Assembly: GCA_003439945.1 (NCBI GenBank)
Contig: QVRM01002197.1
Location: forward strand, 186,001 to 250,000
DNA length: 64,000 nt
Reading direction: 5' to 3'
Origin: Dermanyssus gallinae
Taxonomy: Eukaryota; Arthropoda; Arachnida; Mesostigmata; Dermanyssidae
In this document: piece after piece, positions 13,386 to 25,495 of the stretch
Numbering within the stretch: the first letter of the stretch is position 1
Layout of the letters: every line of letters begins with the position of its first letter
Program-made: the position numbers and the translations under genes
The notes under the pieces: model-generated
Seen by the model: the letters and a program-made list of their open reading frames with translations, nothing else
What the model was told of the DNA's origin: nothing
Databases searched by the model: none

Positions 13386-13575
13386 GCTGCCTTGGCTTAA
13401 TAGGCACAAAGAAAGCGAGACCACCACACGAAGGCAGAACGCCGGTCGGGAGGACCTTTTGGCTCCTCAGCTTAAGCAGAGGGGCCCCCCTGCCCCGGAG
13501 TGGTCGTAAGTGCCCCTTATGGGTGCGAAGAATTCTGGGTGTAACGGGAATCGCGAGGTTAGATCTAACGGTACG
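13386..13575. repeat. Faint dispersed repeat, partner at 40.95 kb
   Basis: CTGCCTTGGCTTAATAGGCA and, 150 bases on, GGGTGTAACGGGAATCGCGAGGTTAGAT resemble CTGCCTTGGCTAAATAGGCA and GGGATGTAACGCGGGGACGCGAGGTGATTT at 40950-41135. The middle is poorly conserved. Confidence 0.4.
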
Positions 13576-14144
13576 GTGTAATGTGGTATCATGCGGAACC
13601 CCGAAGGGAAAGGTGGGGGTCCGGCCTGTCATTCGGGCGCGGGGGCACCTGTCATAGTGGCGCTCTTAAGCGCGAAAATGCGGAGTGGATATCTTCTTTA
13701 GTAGAGATGAGTTCGTTCACGTCGACGCTGTAGATGCAAAATGCAGAGCGTCCCCTTTAAAGCTGTGCGGTCCAGGCATCAGTGCGATGTTTATTTCATG
13801 ATTTTTTGTTGTGTTGTTGTTGTTGTTTGTGTTATTGTGTTGTTGGTTGTTGGCGTTGCCGAGTCGTCGTCAGTCTGGCTGCCTGCTGCTGCTGTTTTAC
13901 AACCATAACGCAACTCGGGATGGTGTGTCCAAAGGATCGCCCTAATCGATCTATCTGCGCGCACAAATCGTAATAAGAATGAATGCTGCCGAAAGCACGT
14001 ATGCAGACGAGCGCGTGTAGAATGAAAGATCATTCAGTCAGGCCAGATACTTGCTTGTTCCCTCGCTTGTCCACTACGATATGTATTCAGCTGCTGCCGG
14101 GGCTACTGCTGTCTCTGCTGCTGCTGGAAATGCCACACTGTGTC

Positions 14145-14145
<1 letters not shown>

Positions 14146-14179
<34 letters not shown>
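14146..14179. repeat. (TA)17
   Basis: A pure run followed by GAGAG. A second array, (TA)12, lies at 14957-14980. Confidence 0.95.
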
Positions 14180-14182
<3 letters not shown>

Positions 14183-14565
14183 CGAGAGAGACGCTGACAA
14201 AAATCTGGATGAATAGCGCTAGACAAAGAGTTTTCAGTTGCTACTGAATCTACCGGCAATGGTTTTGTGGCACACCACACGCGGTCGTCCCGGCGTAGTT
14301 TGACAATAGCATCCGTGATGCCAAACTGAATTTGATTAAAATCAATTTATACAGATTGGTTTGAATAGAAAGAGACTCGAGTGATGAGAGCGGAATGTGC
14401 TTGCCTGTGACAAAGTCACTTCAAATTGCACAGATTATTGCCCAAATGAGCATAGATTTACGTGGATTTTATTCGGACTGCTGACGTGTTTAATTAACAA
14501 AACCTATTAGTATCTATCATCGTCATTCTATTTTCAATGAGCATCGCTTATTTGATAATTCGACC

Positions 14566-14633
14566 AACAACAGGGATCGAACCGACGATACCCTGGTAGA
14601 TGACAACTACGACTAGCCCCCTGGACCCCTATA
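14566..14633 (-). mobile_element. Possible tRNA-like head of another SINE or tRNA relic
   Basis: The minus strand contains GTCGGTTCGATCCCTG, a good B box, with a weak A-box-like GGGGGCTAGTCG about 40 bases upstream. No convincing cloverleaf was drawn and no second copy was seen. It may be a tRNA pseudogene, a SINE head or chance. Confidence 0.3.
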
Positions 14634-16019
14634 TATACATACCTATAAATAACAGTTTTTGAACTAAAGACTTTCAATCGTGGTTGCCATCATCATTGGC
14701 CACAGGCGGCGCGGCACTGAACCCAGCCGACGGTTCAGAGCCGTTGATCTGTTCGATTGGGTAGGTGGGCGGTCCGGAAATGATGAGATTTATCTCTAGC
14801 CTGTCTCGTTATACATGCAACAGATTACCGTCTTTAGACCAAGCGTCATCTGTGTGAAACATTTGTGCATAAGCGTGACTAAGTTAATCTGATCATAGAA
14901 GGCATTCTTACATACCTTTAAATATCGGAGAAGACACATAGAGAACAAATTTCGAGATATATATATATATATATATATATCAGCCGACCGACCCCAATAA
15001 GGAAAAAAGTATTTTGCTCCAAGGAGAAAATTAATTTACGAAAGAAAAAAAGAACGGGGAAAAGCCCACGTCGCCTCCGTCTTCTCTACGGTCTAGAGAG
15101 GAATGAATCGCAAACGCTAAAAGTTTGAGTAGATATGTCATCGTCCGGACGGCTTGATGAAGAGAGGTCAGAGACACGCAAAAAAGACACCCACAGCACG
15201 CGCTGATCGAGCTTGCCTGGGCGAAAGGCTCTCTAGTAATGCTGGACGGAGAGCGCTCGGAGTGGGGAATCTCTCGAGACAGCGGCCTAACGAATAGGAC
15301 TCAAGCTCAGAGGTCCCAAGCGCGACTTGGACGCCGAACTCAACGCGAGTTGGGCGCCAGCCAAGAGAGAGACAGCCAGCCAGCCAGCAAAGAGTCCGCT
15401 CTCTCGGAGTTCGGCCCTTGCTTGTAGCCTCGAGACAGATGCTGCTTCTCGCTGTCACAAACCCGGCTACGGCGGCTGCATCTTTCGACATCGGCAATAT
15501 GATTATTAATATAGGTCGTATTATTTTTATTGTTGTTGTTGTCATTGTGGCTGTTGTAGTTGTTATTATCGTCGTCGGTGCAACATTCTGTTGTTAGGTA
15601 TTATCAAACGAGAGTCAACAGGACAGTAGCAGATGCAACAAACAGCAACAACAAATAGGACATAATAATGACAATGACAACAACACCAACAACAGCAAAA
15701 AATCAAGAATGTACGTCAAGCCAGTATAAGTGTTAGCGAGTTGACTAATTTGAATGCATTTAATAGTGAATACAGCTATCTGTGGAATATTGGCAACTAC
15801 ATCGGCCATAATAATTATTAGATAGCCCCGACAACAAAACAACAACAGTGCAGATAACAACTGATAAAAATAAGATTCAAAATAAAACAGTGTATATAGT
15901 ATTTGTATTGTATAATATTAGGGCTAGACAGATTCTGCAGTACTTCGAGAAGTGCTCTATGATACGTGATACAAAATATTCGTATCTTTTCATCTTCTAA
16001 TTCGCTTAGCATAGGACGA

Positions 16020-16552
16020 CGTGGATTTTGCGCACATCTGCAAGCGGAACCGGTAACGGCATTGATCGCCAACTTAGTAAAATATTTGGGTCGAACATAT
16101 CAAGTGGTGATAGCCATGCACAATTTACCTTGTGTACACGTGCCGACTAATGCATGCTATTCTATCCCAAAGCTCCCTAGCGAGGTACAAATCCGAATGC
16201 AAGACGTCTGCCGAGGCCTTGGTCATATTTCCCTACCACAGTTTACCAACAAAACTTGGTGATGTGGGTGGTCCTGTTATAGGTGACCTAAGCCTCTAAT
16301 TGTTTCCACCACTGGTCCGCAACCCGCTAGCAGATACACGAAGCGGTTTTTAGCGTCCGCGGTAAGCAAATAACGTGCTTCGTATATATATTGTAAAACC
16401 GCGCAAAATTTGCCGCTGAAACATGGTCTCACCTCCTGCCAAGGCAGTAGCTTAACTTTAGCGCAATCTTAAGGTCAAAAAACGCACTGCCGCACTCAGA
16501 AACAGTCCTCAAAGGTCTTTCAACTCGGTGTGAACAGAGGCAACAGCCATCC
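16020..16552. repeat. Unclassified dispersed repeat M, copy 1
   Basis: About 530 bp is collinear with 52022-52535 in the same orientation. Shared words include GCGCACATCTGC, AGTGGTGATAGCCATGCACAATTTAC, GTACACGAAG and ACAAAATTTGCCGCTGA, at an estimated 75-80 % identity. Short open frames on the minus strand do not suggest a known family. Its right end passes directly into a 24-bp minisatellite. Confidence 0.8.
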
Positions 16553-16554
16553 GA

Positions 16555-16728
16555 CAGTAAGCCAGAGTTCTTTGTCAAGACTAAGCCAGAGTTGTTTTTT
16601 AAGACTAAGCCAGAGTTCTTTTTCAAGATTAAGCCAGTGTTCTTTTTCAAGACTAAGCCAGTGTTCTTTTTCAAGACTAAGCCAGTGTTCTTTTCAAGAC
16701 TAAGCCAGTGTTCTTTTTCAAGAAAATC
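16555..16728. repeat. 24-bp minisatellite, about 7 copies
   Basis: The repeat unit is GACTAAGCCAGTGTTCTTTTTCAA, with small variants (AGAGTTC, one 23-bp copy). On the minus strand the period of 24 keeps one frame open as repeated LKKN(T/S)GLV. It starts where repeat M ends. Confidence 0.9.
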
Positions 16729-17337
16729 AACTTTGCGATCTATCTTTGAATCAGATCAAGGCCATATTTAACATAGCTATAGCGTTTCCTATTCATCTGC
16801 AAATAAAAGTAAACCTGCAAACAAGAACGGGTTACAACAATATGACGAAATCGATACAGAATGCATGACACCCTGCCTGTATTAAGCATATTCCAAACCC
16901 ACAAACAGCCTAAAGCAATCGTATTTTAAAATTAAGGTGTCTAAATTATGCCCATGAGAGAGAAAGAGAGAGAGATAGAGTAAAATGATGCGAACATTTT
17001 GAGAAAACAAGTCGACTTAAAGAGTATAAGTTAAAAAAATTAAAATTTAAAAATATATAATAGTTAAAATAATTATATTTGTAAGATACGGCAACAGAGA
17101 AAAGAAAACAACCGCCGCTCCGATTATTCGGGCTTTTAGCGAACACACTTTTACAAACTAACAGCTGTGTGTTGTTCATTGCTATCATTGTTTTGTTGTT
17201 GTTGTATTTGCTGTAGTTGTTGTAGTGTCATGCTATATTTGTAGTCGTCGTTGGTGTTTATTGTTATGGTTCGAAAGAATGATTGCCGTCGGATGCTCTA
17301 ACATGACATTTTGTGTTGTTGTTGTTCGATATTGCAG

Positions 17338-17517
17338 TCTATCCGGGTGCACTGTCGTTGGCCACATCGACGTTCGCGAGTCCGATCGTGGTGGCCGTGT
17401 GCCGCCGGCGTTCACCACGCGTCGCTGCTGTACTCGGAGGGCTTCTATCGGCGCTCGGCTGTCTGTTCACCTCGTTCGCTACGCAGTTTCATCAGATCTT
17501 CGTCTCGTGGTGCTTTG
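17338..17517 (+). CDS. Internal exon, monocarboxylate transporter (MFS, SLC16-like)
   Basis: This exon encodes 59 whole codons of a proton-linked monocarboxylate transporter-type permease of the plasma membrane. It is preceded by a pyrimidine/GTT-rich tract ending in TTGCAG (acceptor after 17337). It ends in TTTG at 17517, followed by the donor GTAGGT. The translation contains SPIVVAVCRRRSPRVAAVLG, which is the TM2-TM3 turn with the basic cluster typical of the major facilitator superfamily. It then has GGLLSALGCLFTSFATQFHQ, a hydrophobic TM3-like helix that closely resembles arthropod SLC16-like proteins. The exon enters in phase 1 (two bases complete a split codon) and leaves one base; that G plus TT of the next exon gives valine. 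The upstream exon with the family's N-terminal DGGWGW motif was not found in the window. A SINE lies directly behind the donor. Family assignment is from remembered conservation, not a search. Confidence 0.88.
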
Positions 17518-17529
17518 GTAGGTGTGCCG

Positions 17530-17727
17530 TCGAGCCCGGTGGTGGCGTGGTGGCGGTATGCGTCTGCGCCTCGCGACCGAAGGAGACACATAAGTGCGCG
17601 GGTTCGAGCCCCACCGTTGCACCGATTTGTATTTATGGGGCATGTCCGCCTATGAACAGCACCGCGAAAAGCAGTCCCATGGACGTTAAATCTTGGCTGA
17701 GAGTCAGCCCCGAAAGGTTTTTTTATG
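17530..17727 (+). mobile_element. SINE-B copy 1, tRNA-derived, in the transporter intron
   Basis: This tRNA-derived SINE is about 198 bp. The head carries an A-box-like GGTGGCGTGGTGGC and a B box GGTTCGAGCCCC. The body has CCCATGGACGTTAAATCTTGGCTGAGAGTCAGCCCC, and the element ends in a T-rich tail. It is bounded by a perfect 14-bp target-site duplication TGGTAGGTGTGCCG at 17516-17529 and 17728-17741. The duplication contains the last two exonic bases and the 5' splice site of the upstream exon, so the donor now exists twice. Two further copies, both on the minus strand, are at 25.3 and 56.0 kb. The duplication length fits LINE-driven retroposition. Confidence 0.92.
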
Positions 17728-19282
17728 GTAGGTGTGCCGCCAGTGTGCGGCCTTGATACGAGAGGTCAAAGTTTTCATCTCGTCACCCCACAATCACCAC
17801 ACACGGCTTGCTTAGAAAGGATATATTTACATTAAAAATATAGTAATTCGTGCTACACCGGTATGATTGCCCTTACTTAGATTACTTCACAAAATGTGCG
17901 ATTGCAAGAGAACGAGTTATCTAATGAGGAAATGTATTACACTGACGTCGATATTGGATTACTATTGAATTTCATGTTACATTCCCCCTCCCACTACAAT
18001 CCCCACCATTTAACGCAACAGATCTGGTGCGGTGAAAAATTTCTCCGCACAATATTGTTTATGATCCTGCAGAACTAATCAAGATTCTATCAAGTTCTCT
18101 CAGAAGCCTGTAAGAAATAAGAAAGTTGAAATAATTGTACCCGAACGAGTAAGAAAGGGCGTGCCGAAGTATATATCATTGGCTTTGCAAAAGTCAGCTG
18201 AAGGTTGGACTAGGTCACATAAACATATCTAATCATTTTTCAATTTTCAGTACTCTCTACCTATTAAGACAGATAAGTAGAACCCATTACCCTGATCAAT
18301 TTTATAGAAAACAATGTTGCGGAACTGAAGCTGAAGACACTCATTCCTGTCTCATGTCGATGGCTGCCGTATTTTTTTGGATCAAGCACGGAGAAAACTA
18401 GCTGAAGGTGACATACACTTAGCCGCAATAACACGGTTGTTTTGTAATGCCGTATCCTATACTGGAAGAATTTGAAGAAGGCGTAAAAATCGGTTGCACT
18501 TCATAATACTTTGCTTTACTAACGTCCAACGCAGCAACTGCGAGATCATCGTCACTGGGGGCACCCCTCAAAATCGTGAACCTGTAACCCATACAATTAA
18601 ACAAGCTCCCACAGGCCTAACAAAAGTCGACCTAAACTATCTAGAAACGATAGACGCCCCTGTGGGTTTGAAAAAAATCAGACCAGCAGAGCACTTATAG
18701 AGAAGAAGAGCGTCCCCTCCCTTGGCTGCAGGCTGTCTTGGGAATTAGGAGCGCTGCCATTTTAGCACCCGTTTGTTATGCGGCCTCATTGAACTAGTTT
18801 GCCCACCTCGCGGAATCTCCGCTTGAAGACATTACGTGGCGTGACATTTTAAGGATATGAAACAAAGAAGAAGAAGAAGAAGAAGCAGTAAGGGGAACTA
18901 TTTACCCTGGCCTCGTTAGAGGAACACTTCAGGCAGCATACACTGGACCACAAAATTCAGACCACAAAAGTCATACCGTAGATTTCGAATACGGTTCCGT
19001 CTCCGTGGTTGCATGCGGTGTTTTTAGCCTTGCAGGACCTTTCAGTGAGGGCTGGCTTGAAGCCTTGCCATTCCCACAGTTATGCACCATGTTGTTGATC
19101 TCAGCACTTTCTGCATGAATGCCACTCTAAGGGCAGGGGGCCCCATCGTGTGCGATGTCTACAATGATTTACCCGCAAACCTGCTCCACAAACTCTCGCC
19201 ACGATTCGGAGGCTAGCGGAACTAAATGACATTATTAAACGGACATTCAAGAGGGCTGCATATCACCCTAGAACTAAAACGG

Positions 19283-19332
19283 GTTGTTGTTGTTGTTGTT
19301 CTTGTTCTTGTTGTTGCTGCTGCTGCTGTTGC

Positions 19333-19383
<51 letters not shown>

Positions 19384-19384
19384 C
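19283..19384. repeat. (GTT)n
   Basis: Almost pure GTT triplets in transporter intron 1. (CAA)n at 19579-19678 and further GTT/GTC tracts at 19945-20056 make 19.28-20.06 kb an extended low-complexity block, whose open frames are repeat artefacts. Confidence 0.95.
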
Positions 19385-20231
19385 GCTGGTTTTGCTATTG
19401 TTGGTGTTAATTTTACTATTCTTACTGCTGCTGCTACCACCGGCACTGTTTCAAGTCTTAAAAGATATCGGCAACAATGTCTATCTCAAACAACAATTGG
19501 GGCAAGCATCTCCTCGTCATCATGGTATGGTTTTTGCTGTTGTCGTTGTCTTCATTGCCGTTATTGCCGTCAAGCAGCAGCAACAACAACAACAACAACA
19601 ACAACAAAAAGTACAAATACAACAACAAAAAGTACAAATACAACAACAACAACAAGTGCAACAACAACAACAACAATTACTACGTTAACTACAGCTACGA
19701 CAATCCCTGTTGTTGCTATTGCTGCTCCCAGTACGATTGCGCTTGCTCCTCCTGCTTGATGGCAACGAAGGAGCCGAAAACGACATTCCGTGCGGAACGC
19801 ACGAGACGAGACACCCGCATGCTCTCCGCTCCTCTATCTATCAATATCTCGATATCTACATATATGTATCTATATATCGCCAAACGACCCGTCAAAGCCG
19901 GTCAACGAGCGACCGGTTATGCCGTTTGTGCGTGCGGCGCGTGCTATTGTTGTTGTCGTTATCGTCGTCGTCGTCGTTATTGTTGTTATTGTTGTCGTCG
20001 TTGTCGCTGTTGTGATTGTTGTCGTCGTTGTTGTTATTGTTGTGGTTGTTATTGTAACACGCGCCGCCACACAGCCGCCATCGGCTGCATCCCTTAGTCA
20101 GATATTGCAATATTATTGTTGCTGCTGCTACTTGCTCTGTGTCATATAATGTGGCACACGTACTGCTCTTGTTTGATCGACAGTCGCATCGAATTGCGTC
20201 ACTGCAACAATAAGTCACTCTGACCACAGAT

Positions 20232-20360
<129 letters not shown>

Positions 20361-21313
20361 CATATATAGGTCGTTCGGTAACGTATTACTCTCCTGCCTT
20401 CTTTGGTGACTCGAGACGTTCTGCTTCTCATAAAACGATATTGGTTTAAAACACCCTTTATAGATCGCATAAGCATTTCAGCTCAACGCATAAAATTGGT
20501 TCAACTTACAGCGGCCCCAGTTCCGCTTACCAAAAAAGAGCCCACAATGCATACATATTTACTACCGTTATTCAGCTGAGAACGAACCCTCACGCTCATT
20601 AAACGTTTGAGAATAATTTGAGGCTATATACGTTCTATTACATCTGAGCATTTGGCTTACGGGAAGAAACTAAAAATTAACGCTTGCTATCCTGAGGGAA
20701 ACTTCGGAAGAAACCATCTACCAGATGGTTCGATTAGTCCATCGCCCCTATAATCAGTTTAGATTATCGATTTGCATGTCAGAACAACTTCAGACATTCA
20801 CCAGTTTTCTCTGGCTTCATCGTTACTAGGCATAGGCGACTAGATCGTTCGGATCTTAAACACCACGCTTGCAGTCTGCAAATGCCAGAAGACATAAATG
20901 GCTTATCGTTTATTTTTAGAATAACCACAAATAACGACTAGCGTTTCACTATTGACTGAGAGCAGACCACAGACGTTCGCGCAGAGAAAACTGTTCACTC
21001 CAAAGTGCTAACATAACAAAGTAATATAGGTAAATTAACCTCTTGGCTTTGACTTCAAACTCGATTTATTGAAGACAAAGGCCAACATTTTTAGGTGACT
21101 ACCTAAACAATGGTAATAATGAGTTTGCTGCTTAGCATGAAGGCAGCTTTCTAGTATCAGCTCGCGTGTCCCAGAATAATATCCGTTACCCGTCGTGGCA
21201 TACGTAGCTATAGAAAACAAAAAACAGGGTAATGCTAGAACTTCAAAGGCTTCATTCTCCAAGACACTTATAGAATGTTTGTGTTTCCTGATGTTTGTTC
21301 GACCTGTTTGCAG

Positions 21314-21467
21314 TTGTGGGCATCGGCCTCGGGATCACGCGTGAAGCCGCCAACATCGTTGTCGGATCCTACTTTAAGCGAAAACGCGAGAGCGTCGAAG
21401 TGCTCTGCCTCGCGTCGACCGGTATCGGGGTGGCCATTCTCAATCACTTCCTGCATCACGTTCTCGG
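21314..21467 (+). CDS. Internal exon, monocarboxylate transporter (MFS, SLC16-like)
   Basis: This is the second recognised exon, 154 nt. The acceptor is GTTTGCAG ending at 21313. The first two bases TT complete the codon begun by the previous exon. The translation starts VVGIGLGITREAANIVVGSY, the glycine-rich TM4 helix, followed by a basic FKRKRE loop and a TM5-like STGIGVAILNHF segment. This matches the order in SLC16-type transporters: G-x-G-x-G helix, YF-K-R-R loop, then S/C-G-x-G-x-G. The end was chosen at CTCGG|GTTCGT because only this donor leaves two bases that join the A of the 38.2 kb exon. The join reads HHVLG-SLGWRHGLQA, with the spacing expected before the conserved GWR. The donor is weak at +3 and +4. 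Reading past it gives a short tail ending in a (TA)n run, which is unlikely to be coding. Confidence 0.85.
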
Positions 21468-21557
21468 GTTCGTAGATCCGAAGACCGCTCACGATCACTT
21501 GTACGGCCCGGCAGGCCCGGAACCTAATGGCTTGTTGCGTCGTCAGAGCCGTTGCCA

Positions 21558-21559
<2 letters not shown>

Positions 21560-21621
<62 letters not shown>
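21560..21621. repeat. (TA)15 followed by (GA)n
   Basis: A compound microsatellite 92 bases behind the second transporter exon. Confidence 0.95.
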
Positions 21622-21622
<1 letters not shown>

Positions 21623-22099
21623 GAAAGGTTTGAGCGTTTATGGATAAATATATTAGCTTACTTTCCACCTATTTCTTACGTTTATCTAATGTAATCTGCA
21701 GGAGTAGCCTAATGCCGGGGTGAGTGGCAAGTGAAATGTCATGCATTGTTAGGTGCGACTGGTATGTTGCATTGCACCTCGGTATATTGCGTTTTCGTTC
21801 TACGGGGTTTTACGCGAACAGGGAACGTTTCAAGGAAAATGTGTTCTGAAAACTCTTGGGTGTTCGTATAGCTGTGTAGATAGTCTCAGCAAAAGCAGCC
21901 AGTCTTACGTGTTTTGTAATAGAAATGCGGTGTGACTGGCCGTAATGCCGTTAATCGCATTTGTTGTGTCACGGTCAGCGCATAGATTGGCTTCAAATCG
22001 TGCTTTTATTTGCTTTCGTTCCATGTTTAGACAGGTTTTTCTAGAAACCCGTAGATGGGTCTCGTGCTTGTCGGTCATTGGCAAATCATTTTTCCGTTG

Positions 22100-22103
22100 T
22101 ATG

Positions 22104-22196
<93 letters not shown>
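22100..22196. repeat. (TA)n with TG interruptions
   Basis: About 97 bases, interrupted by two TGTA units. Confidence 0.95.
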
Positions 22197-22222
22197 CAGG
22201 AAGATTTCAATAGCGATACATA

Positions 22223-22480
22223 GAATTGTAGAACTCGTTAAAGCAAATTGTTTTTCCAATGGATAGTTGGAAGTAGTAGTCTCTGAGAAGTCTTGTTTTA
22301 GAATGAGCATAGTATTACTAAAATCCGTGACACTAATGTCCTTACCCGTCATAGGAGCACAACATGTATAATTGTGAGACAACCACTCCTCCTATACAGA
22401 AACTAAGCAAACCGCCGTGTTCATGATGAAATTCTGTTTCCTCTGAAGAATATACAACGTCAGCCAGAAGATGCGAATGG
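22223..22480. repeat. Dispersed repeat related to 37608-37834
   Basis: GAATTGTAGAACTCGTTAAAGCAAAT begins the shared stretch. Further shared words include TAGGAGCACAA, GAGACAAC and TATACAGAAACTAAGCA. The minus strand of both copies has an open stretch with the shared words LSFCI-G-VVSQ. The inverted partner end found at 38.06 kb is not seen near this copy. Confidence 0.7.
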
Positions 22481-25299
22481 CGTGGTGCTGGCAAAATATC
22501 ACTGTAGAAGTGGCGACATATGTATCGCTCTGGGGTGCAAAAGTCACGCTGGAGGTCTAGATAGGTCCCCGCAGTGGATTGTAGTGGATGGGGTAAAGAT
22601 CTTCGTCTTGTCATAGGTCGGATAGTTTTCGATCTCCAGTGGTTTTCGTGGGTAAGAATTGTCGAAAGACATCTAGATGATGGTAGAAAGGACCTAAAAG
22701 TCTTTGCCTTTTTTCGCATATTGGAGTGTAGGTTAAATTTCGACCGGCTTGCGGGCAGCACTATTCTTGATGGTGTTTAGATAAATAATCGCGTCTAATT
22801 TCCCACACGACAGAACACGAGCATGTCAGTGAAACAAAGCCGAACCCATAAATTGAGTACGGCTGCGTATCGTTCTGTACAACTTTTAGCAAGAATAAAA
22901 AGCATGAGTATTTCGTGGTGCTTTTATCGACCATTTAGAATGAAGGTATCGCCCTGAGGATTATGTATGGTTGGTACGAATTATTGTAAACCTGAAATGT
23001 CAATCTGTACGAGAAACCCGGTAAAGTACGTCTCAAGATGGCAGCTGATAAGGAAAGCGCTTTGCGAAAGCTTAAGCATAGCACGAATCGCTAGAAACAA
23101 TTTAGGCTTGAATCGAATTCCTCTCCATCAAATCCTTTAGCCAGCCGAAAGGATTGATAACACTGAGACAATTCGCAGAAAATCGATCGCAACCAGTTTG
23201 CGGAACCAAAAGTCAAGCTTCAAAAAAGTCGTAAGGTACGCCTCCTCGTTCTAAAGAAAGAAGATTATTTTATTCATGCGAATCGCTGCTCTAAGCTATA
23301 TCGGTAGAGCTGGGAAGAAAATCGAGAAACACGATTTGGGGGTGTGCTTTGATGCATAAATCTACCGGCTCAAAAGACCCAGAGATATTGATGTAATCTA
23401 AGTAAAATCTAAATAACAGTTCTAAAAGCATATAGATACTATGTTATAAAAATCGCAAACACTTAATTATGTCCCCATATATGTTACCAATGCGCCCTTT
23501 TTACCGGGTGCGTCTTATTCATTGTACCAGTTTAGTAAACTAAGCGAGCGACCGGATTCTTCTGTTATTGGTTTCCAAATTCCTTATAGAGGCTCGGCAG
23601 GCGTTAAAAGTGTGTAACCCAACCACAAGGACGTACGTATATATTAAACACAACTAAAATCTTCATAACTATACTCGTTAAGCGTGTATGTATTTCATAC
23701 ATATACATTTCACTTCATAATATTATTATACCCTCAACATGCAACAATTTTAAAGAAAAACAATTGTATGCGTATGCCAGCTCAACTACAATGTTGCTCA
23801 AAAAGCGTTATACTATCAACAAAGTGGATTTCAACAAGCGCGTATCTCAGGCGCGTATTGTTGAAATTCACTTCATTTTCGCTCCAGAAATAGCGAAATA
23901 GAATCGCCATTTCTGGAACCCAACCCGTAAGACGCTAAAATAGAAAGAGCTTGTTTTTTTTTCTAAATTTCAGTATAGCTCTCTGCGCTTTTATATAAAC
24001 ATATAGAACAGACAAACCTACATCGTTATGCCGCTCAATATCTATTCGAAAGCTCCCTGAAATTCTCGACGGGAACAGTTTGCGGGGAGCGGCGCTTGAG
24101 TTAGATCTCTTTGCTGTGGCCTGGGTCTTTTTCTAATTGTCAGTGGCCGACCGGCGTGAGGTGTAACGTAATTAAACATAGGCGTTTTTGTTCACAGATT
24201 AAAGTAGCAGAGAGAGCGAGAGAGAGAGAGAAATAGAGAAAGAAGGAACAAAAATAATAACATAAGATATGTGAAGTATCTCCTTTGTGAAGAGCATGAC
24301 CATATCCGCCTTGAGACCAGCTACCTAGCAGCCGCATGCATGAATCCTACGCATTCGTTCGGAGAGTGAAAATTACACGGAGTAGTGAGACTCGGGTCGT
24401 GAGGTGACGACCTCTTCTCCCTCTTTATTACCTTGTGTTGCCTCGTTGTCTAGCTGGGGTCTCGCTTCCGCTTCTGTGCTTCGGCATTGTTTTGCTGGAA
24501 GAGCGGCACCGTACCTATTAACGGGCCCGCTTGCTCCCTCCACGTCTGCCCCAGCCATCCATCTACCTGATATACGCTTCCCGCTAGACCCCTGTGTATT
24601 TGCCCGTATGTGTGTGTGTGTGGGTTGGACCCTAACTGTGGTGTGCATTCCTATGCAAGTCATAAGCGTAAAAACCGACACCCACGTCGCGAGGTAGCCC
24701 CGGGCGTCACAAATGTCACACCAGCTCTCTCTCTCACTTTCTCTATGAGCGTCTGTGGCGGAACATCAGTAAACTCTTTGAAAGAAAGCGCTTGCCTTGG
24801 GACGTCGGTCGCACAAAGCGATTTCAAGCACTCCGCACGCTTTTTTCCTCCGCCCTCGTTCACACCCCTTGACATAAACGTCCACCAGTCTAAACAGCCC
24901 ATCTAAATTAATCGGTTTGCTCTTGAGCCGGATGACCTCCCCTCTACCGCAGATGGCTTTGCGCTACGTGGCTTTAGCTAAAAGCTAAGCAACGCATTGC
25001 AGTGGTCGAGCGCCACAATTCGTTGCTGGTTAACATTCAGTTGAAGTGCGAGGAAAAACACATGCTTAACGACCTGATAGTTTTTGGTTTTTGTTTCTTT
25101 TCGTTTTTCGTCACATTTCACAAACGTTCGTTACAGATTGTGGCCACTTACGATCAAGAACAGACATTGTGTAACATACATTACGAGGAAATTAAAATAA
25201 AGATAGAACTTTCCGTGTGACAAATTATCGATTTGCTCACAACAAATTTAAGAATGATTCTACTGTCAAACATGTAGAGAATAAATACATGCTATATAT

Positions 25300-25495
25300 A
25301 TTTTCAAAACATCTTTTGGGGCTGACTCTCAGCCAAGATTTAACGTCCATAGGACTGCTTTTCGCATTGCTTCATAGACGGACCCCCATAAATACAAATG
25401 TGGGGCAACGGTGGGGCTCGAACCTGCGCACCTGCTATGTGTCTCCTCCGGTCGCGAGGCGCAGACGCATGCCACCATGCCACCGGGCTCGACTC
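25300..25495 (-). mobile_element. SINE-B copy 2
   Basis: This is the reverse complement of the 17.5 kb SINE, with the same internal promoter boxes (B box seen here as GGGGCTCGAACC) and the same TAAATCTTGGCTGAGAGTCAGC body. Flanking 13-bp direct repeats ACATGCTATATAT lie at 25287-25299 and 25496-25508 and mark the target-site duplication. It lies in the second intron of the transporter gene. Confidence 0.92.

Larger units (their letters stand above)
11290..16019. other. Non-coding stretch 5' of the transporter exons
   Basis: It contains low-complexity triplets, two (TA)n arrays and the items listed separately. I saw no transporter N-terminal exon here. Confidence 0.6.

Noticed and set aside
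14566..14633. Functional tRNA gene
   Set aside because: The B box is good but the A box and stems are poor, so it is listed only as a possible tRNA-like relic.
17313..17756. 147-codon ORF spanning the transporter exon and the SINE
   Set aside because: Only 17338-17517 is homologous to transporters. The rest is SINE read-through behind the donor.
19226..20227. Long ORFs encoding poly-Leu, poly-Val, poly-Gln and poly-Cys on both strands
   Set aside because: They are translations of (GTT)n, (CAA)n and GTC triplet tracts in every frame.
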